Shown here: in pieces, positions 62,201 through 64,000 of the stretch
How positions within the stretch are numbered: the first letter of the stretch is position 1
How the letters are laid out: every line of letters begins with the position of its first letter
Origin: CAVVKW01 sp963761705
GTDB taxonomy: Bacteria; Verrucomicrobiota; Verrucomicrobiia; Chthoniobacterales; JAATET01
DNA: 64,000 nucleotides
Direction: 5' to 3'
Assembly: GCA_963761705.1 (NCBI GenBank)
Contig: CAVXHK010000003.1
Location: forward strand, 1-64,000
Made by a program: the position numbers and the translations under genes
Notes under the pieces: model-generated
Database searches by the model: none
What the model was told of the DNA's origin: nothing
Seen by the model: the letters and a program-made list of their open reading frames with translations, nothing else

Positions 62201-64000
62201 AAGATTCAGTGCCTGGTGAGTTCCTTCGAGCGCACGGACGGGCGGTTCGAGATTTCCAGCCGGACGGACGGCGACGCGGCGAGCATGGAACGGCACTGCC
62301 GGGGGCGGATTCTGCCGCAAGCGGAGCCGGACGTGCCGAGGATCGACCTGGACGAATGGCGGGCGCTTTGCGGCGACGAGGTGGCGATCGCGACGCTCTA
62401 CGATCATCTGGGCGGGCGGGGGCTGCAATACGGGGACGCTTTTCGCCCGGCGACTTCGATGGAGGTCGGGCCGGCGGGGTTCGTGATGAGGATCGACGCG
62501 GGCCGGGTGGCGGGCGAGGCGGATCATTTGTTGCATCCGTCGCTCTTCGACGCGGCTCTCCAGGCGGTGCTCTTCCGGGCGGGCGGCAAACACCTTTTCG
62601 TGCCGTCGGGTTTCGAGCGATTCGAATACTTCGGGCGTCCGACGAGCGGCGAATGCTTCGCGGTCGGGGAGCTGATCAGCCAGACGGAGACGCGGATTCT
62701 GGCGAACGCTTGGCTGACCGACGGCGACGGGAACGTCGTGGCGCACGCGCACGGGATCGCGTTGCAATCGATCGAAATGGGAGCGGGTGAGGTGGTGGCG
62801 GAGGCGGTTTACGATTGGGTTTGGAAGGCGGTGCCGCGCGACGGGGAGCCGGGAGCTGGTGGCGGGGAGATGGTCTTGATCGGGGTCGGTGGGGCGTTGC
62901 TCGAAGGCTTGGCGGGACGTTTGCCCGGAGCCGTGACGGGAGAGACAATCGCCGAGGCGTTGGCGGCGGGGCGGCGGAGATTTTTGATCGCTGGGGGGAC
63001 GGACGAGACCCCGGAAGGCTTGGCGGCTGAGGCGGAAGGAGCCATCGATGCGTTGAGGGCCATGGCGGCTTCGGGCCACAAGTGCGAGGTGGTCTTCGTG
63101 ACCGAACGGGCGCGGGAGGTTCTCGAGGGGGAGGGGGTCGCGCGTCTCGGCGGCTCCGCGTTCGCGGCGCTGGGGATGGTGGCGGAGAACGAGCACGCGG
63201 CGGTCACGAGCCGGGCGATTGATTTGCCCGATTCCGGGGCGGAGGCGCTGGATTTTCTGATGGCAGAATTGGGGCGCGGTGGGGCCGATGTGGCGTTGCG
63301 GGACGGTCGGCGCTGGGAGTGCGGCTTGGAGACGCGGCGGTTCGATGAGGCTCGGGCGGTGAAGCGGACGGTGGATCTGAACGAGCCGGTGGCGCTCACT
63401 TTTGACCCGAAGGGCAAAACGGCTTCCCTGGCTTTCGAAACCGTCGATCGGCGGGATCCGGGCGAGGGCGAGCTGGAGATCCGCATCCACCGGGCGGCTC
63501 TCAATTACAAAGATCTGCTCAAAATAGAGGCGAAGATCCACCCCGTCGCGCTCGAGGACACCTTCTGGGGAACCGGCGTGGGCATGGAATGCGCCGGAGT
63601 GGTGGCGCGGGTCGGGTCGGGAACCGAGTGGAAGGTAGGTGACCGTGTGTTGACGATCATGCCGGGGGCGGTCCGAACTTACGCGACGGTGGCGCAGACC
63701 TACGCGGTGCGGATTCCGGACGGGTTGGGTTTCGAGCTGGCGGGCGTGCCGGTGGTCTATCTAACGGCCTACCGGGGACTGATCGACGTGGCGAATCTCG
63801 CCGCCGGGGAGCGGGTGCTCATCCACCACGGGACGGGCGGACTCGGGCTGGCGGCGATCAACGTCGCCAAGTGGATTGGGGCGGAAATCTTTGCGACGGC
63901 GGGTTCGGACGAGAAGCGGGAGATGCTGCGGGGACTCGGTGTGAGGAACGTGTATTCGTCGCGAACTCTGGACTTCGGAGCGGCGATCCGGGCCGATACC
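59261..64000 (+). CDS. Type I polyketide synthase, 5' part (KS-AT-DH-linker-ER, truncated by window)
   Basis: 1,580 codons in one uninterrupted frame to the window end. The ketosynthase domain covers about 7-430 with DTACSSSL (Cys 183), EAHGTGT (His 318) and NVGHLEAAAG (His 356). The acyltransferase covers about 545-855 with GHSVGE (Ser 636) and VAYHSPQMD, closer to the malonyl-type HAFH motif than to YASH. The dehydratase begins near 900, with His 934 and, in LHPSLFDAALQ, Asp 1097. Its usual H-x3-G-x4-P reads HGVQDQTVFA, lacking the Gly and Pro. A linker with no clear methyltransferase follows at 1,190-1,365. An enoylreductase (GERVLIHHGTGGLGLAAINVAKW) runs to the edge; KR and ACP are presumably beyond. 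The start codon is uncertain. Confidence 0.92.
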   Translation, partial: MVGNDDVTDRFAIIGIGCRMPPNGNSLAAFWRFLMKGGNALKPIKSDRWDWRQYWDEDPARPGKSYAPKAAWLDQDIKQFDPGVFGISPREAACMDPQQRLLLESTWEAFEEAGIPVERMAGSRTGVFIGGFCLDHLLSQTKAANLPLVDAHSPGGVMMTVLSNRISHAFDLRGPSLTMDTACSSSLVAIHYACQSLRSGESELALAGGVNVMGRPEFPVIMSKGHFLSHHGECHAFDETAAGYARGEGAGVFLIKPLARAVADGDEIHAVIRGSGVNSDGRTEGLSLPNCEAQGRLIREVYERAGVAPKDVDYVEAHGTGTQAGDPAELAALNANFGAGRERRLWVGSVKTNVGHLEAAAGVAGMLKAIGVLKNRKVPKNLHFTKPNPKIPFADYALEVVGAAAELPGVEERATLYAGVNGFGYGGTNAHVLLESAPAEEVNPSKVPANGREMTRVIPFSAASEAALRDLAGKFAFLLGGGGTATLDDVAHTAAFRRSHLGIRCAVVCDGVGPLRDQLIAASTGQPAEGLVMAGKSVEAGAGLVFVFTGMGPQWWAMGRELMASEPIVMATVEEVDRVFEPLAGWSLKAAMLAGESESRMAHTDLAQPANFALQVALYRLWDSRGIRPTALVGHSVGEVSAAYVAGVYTMEEAVLVSYHRSRLQQTTAGQGAMLAVGCSEEEANSWIGDRDGVAVAAINSFGAVTLSGDRAELEVIAAELEAAGIFNKFLRVEVAYHSPQMDPLEAELLEVLAPLDPKPARLPLYSTAYGKVVDHARWDAGYWWQNVRHAVRFADASKGLMEAGFTTFLEVGPHPVLGNSIKECAATLRREVAVFHSLKRKEDEAQRMALALAELYVAGFDPDWSALAPERGRMTAVPTYPWKRQLHWLESERSLLERVGRPGPVYLNRPVQGAVTTWEVEINRNYFPFLFDHGVQDQTVFAGMGYIEAALTVGREGFGGEAFTLENVSFDRVLIVDPTKIQCLVSSFERTDGRFEISSRTDGDAASMERHCRGRILPQAEPDVPRIDLDEWRALCGDEVAIATLYDHLGGRGLQYGDAFRPATSMEVGPAGFVMRIDAGRVAGEADHLLHPSLFDAALQAVLFRAGGKHLFVPSGFERFEYFGRPTSGECFAVGELISQTETRILANAWLTDGDGNVVAHAHGIALQSIEMGAGEVVAEAVYDWVWKAVPRDGEPGAGGGEMVLIGVGGALLEGLAGRLPGAVTGETIAEALAAGRRRFLIAGGTDETPEGLAAEAEGAIDALRAMAASGHKCEVVFVTERAREVLEGEGVARLGGSAFAALGMVAENEHAAVTSRAIDLPDSGAEALDFLMAELGRGGADVALRDGRRWECGLETRRFDEARAVKRTVDLNEPVALTFDPKGKTASLAFETVDRRDPGEGELEIRIHRAALNYKDLLKIEAKIHPVALEDTFWGTGVGMECAGVVARVGSGTEWKVGDRVLTIMPGAVRTYATVAQTYAVRIPDGLGFELAGVPVVYLTAYRGLIDVANLAAGERVLIHHGTGGLGLAAINVAKWIGAEIFATAGSDEKREMLRGLGVRNVYSSRTLDFGAAIRADT

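Overview
The window joins two stretches of DNA that appear to come from different organisms. Positions 1 to about 12,360 are a photosynthesis gene cluster of the alphaproteobacterial type (sphingomonad/Erythrobacter-like, judged from gene order and protein character). All genes are on the minus strand. In transcription order they are bchF (5'-truncated), bchN, bchB, bchH, bchL, bchM, lhaA, puhA, puhB, puhC, a 98-residue protein and acsF (cut by the window edge). Most neighbours overlap by 1 to 11 bases, so this is one tightly coupled operon for bacteriochlorophyll synthesis and reaction-centre assembly. At about 12,360 bchF stops inside its coding sequence and directly meets the interior of a transposase gene on the other strand.

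From 12,360 onward the content looks like Verrucomicrobiota (tentative, from gene order and protein character). First comes a core information-processing block on the plus strand: rplK, rplA, rplJ, rplL, rpoB, rpoC, rpsB, tsf, rpoZ and smpB. An SMR-type exporter on the minus strand and a LysM lipoprotein follow. A second plus-strand block holds nusA, infB, rbfA, nrnA-like, truB, ribF and a large AsmA-like protein. Both rpoC and infB carry a single-base frameshift, as do at least two other genes further right (42.9-43.8 kb and 49.9-50.3 kb). Some or all of these are probably sequence errors.

Positions 36.7 to 46.4 kb form an accessory island that looks AT-richer by eye between 37.5 and 43.9 kb. 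It contains an IS4-type transposase remnant flanked by short GGACTGACCCC repeats. Next is a large SIR2-domain protein with a degenerate P-loop region, followed by an overlapping helical-repeat ORF. Then come a minus-strand pair (a frameshifted unknown protein plus a four-helix membrane protein), a hypothetical protein with a 21-bp tandem repeat upstream, and a small gene paired with a nucleotidyltransferase. The SIR2 locus is the best candidate for an uncharacterised defence-type system.

The right part (46.4 to 64 kb) returns to chromosomal genes on the minus strand: carB, a frameshifted lipoprotein, and an overlapping four-gene operon of hisD, an APH-like kinase, a HAD phosphatase and a phosphohexomutase. 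A Kef-type antiporter and an AI-2E-type transporter follow. A plus-strand type I polyketide synthase starts at about 59,261 and runs off the window (KS-AT-DH-linker-ER visible). No rRNA, tRNA or CRISPR array was recognised.
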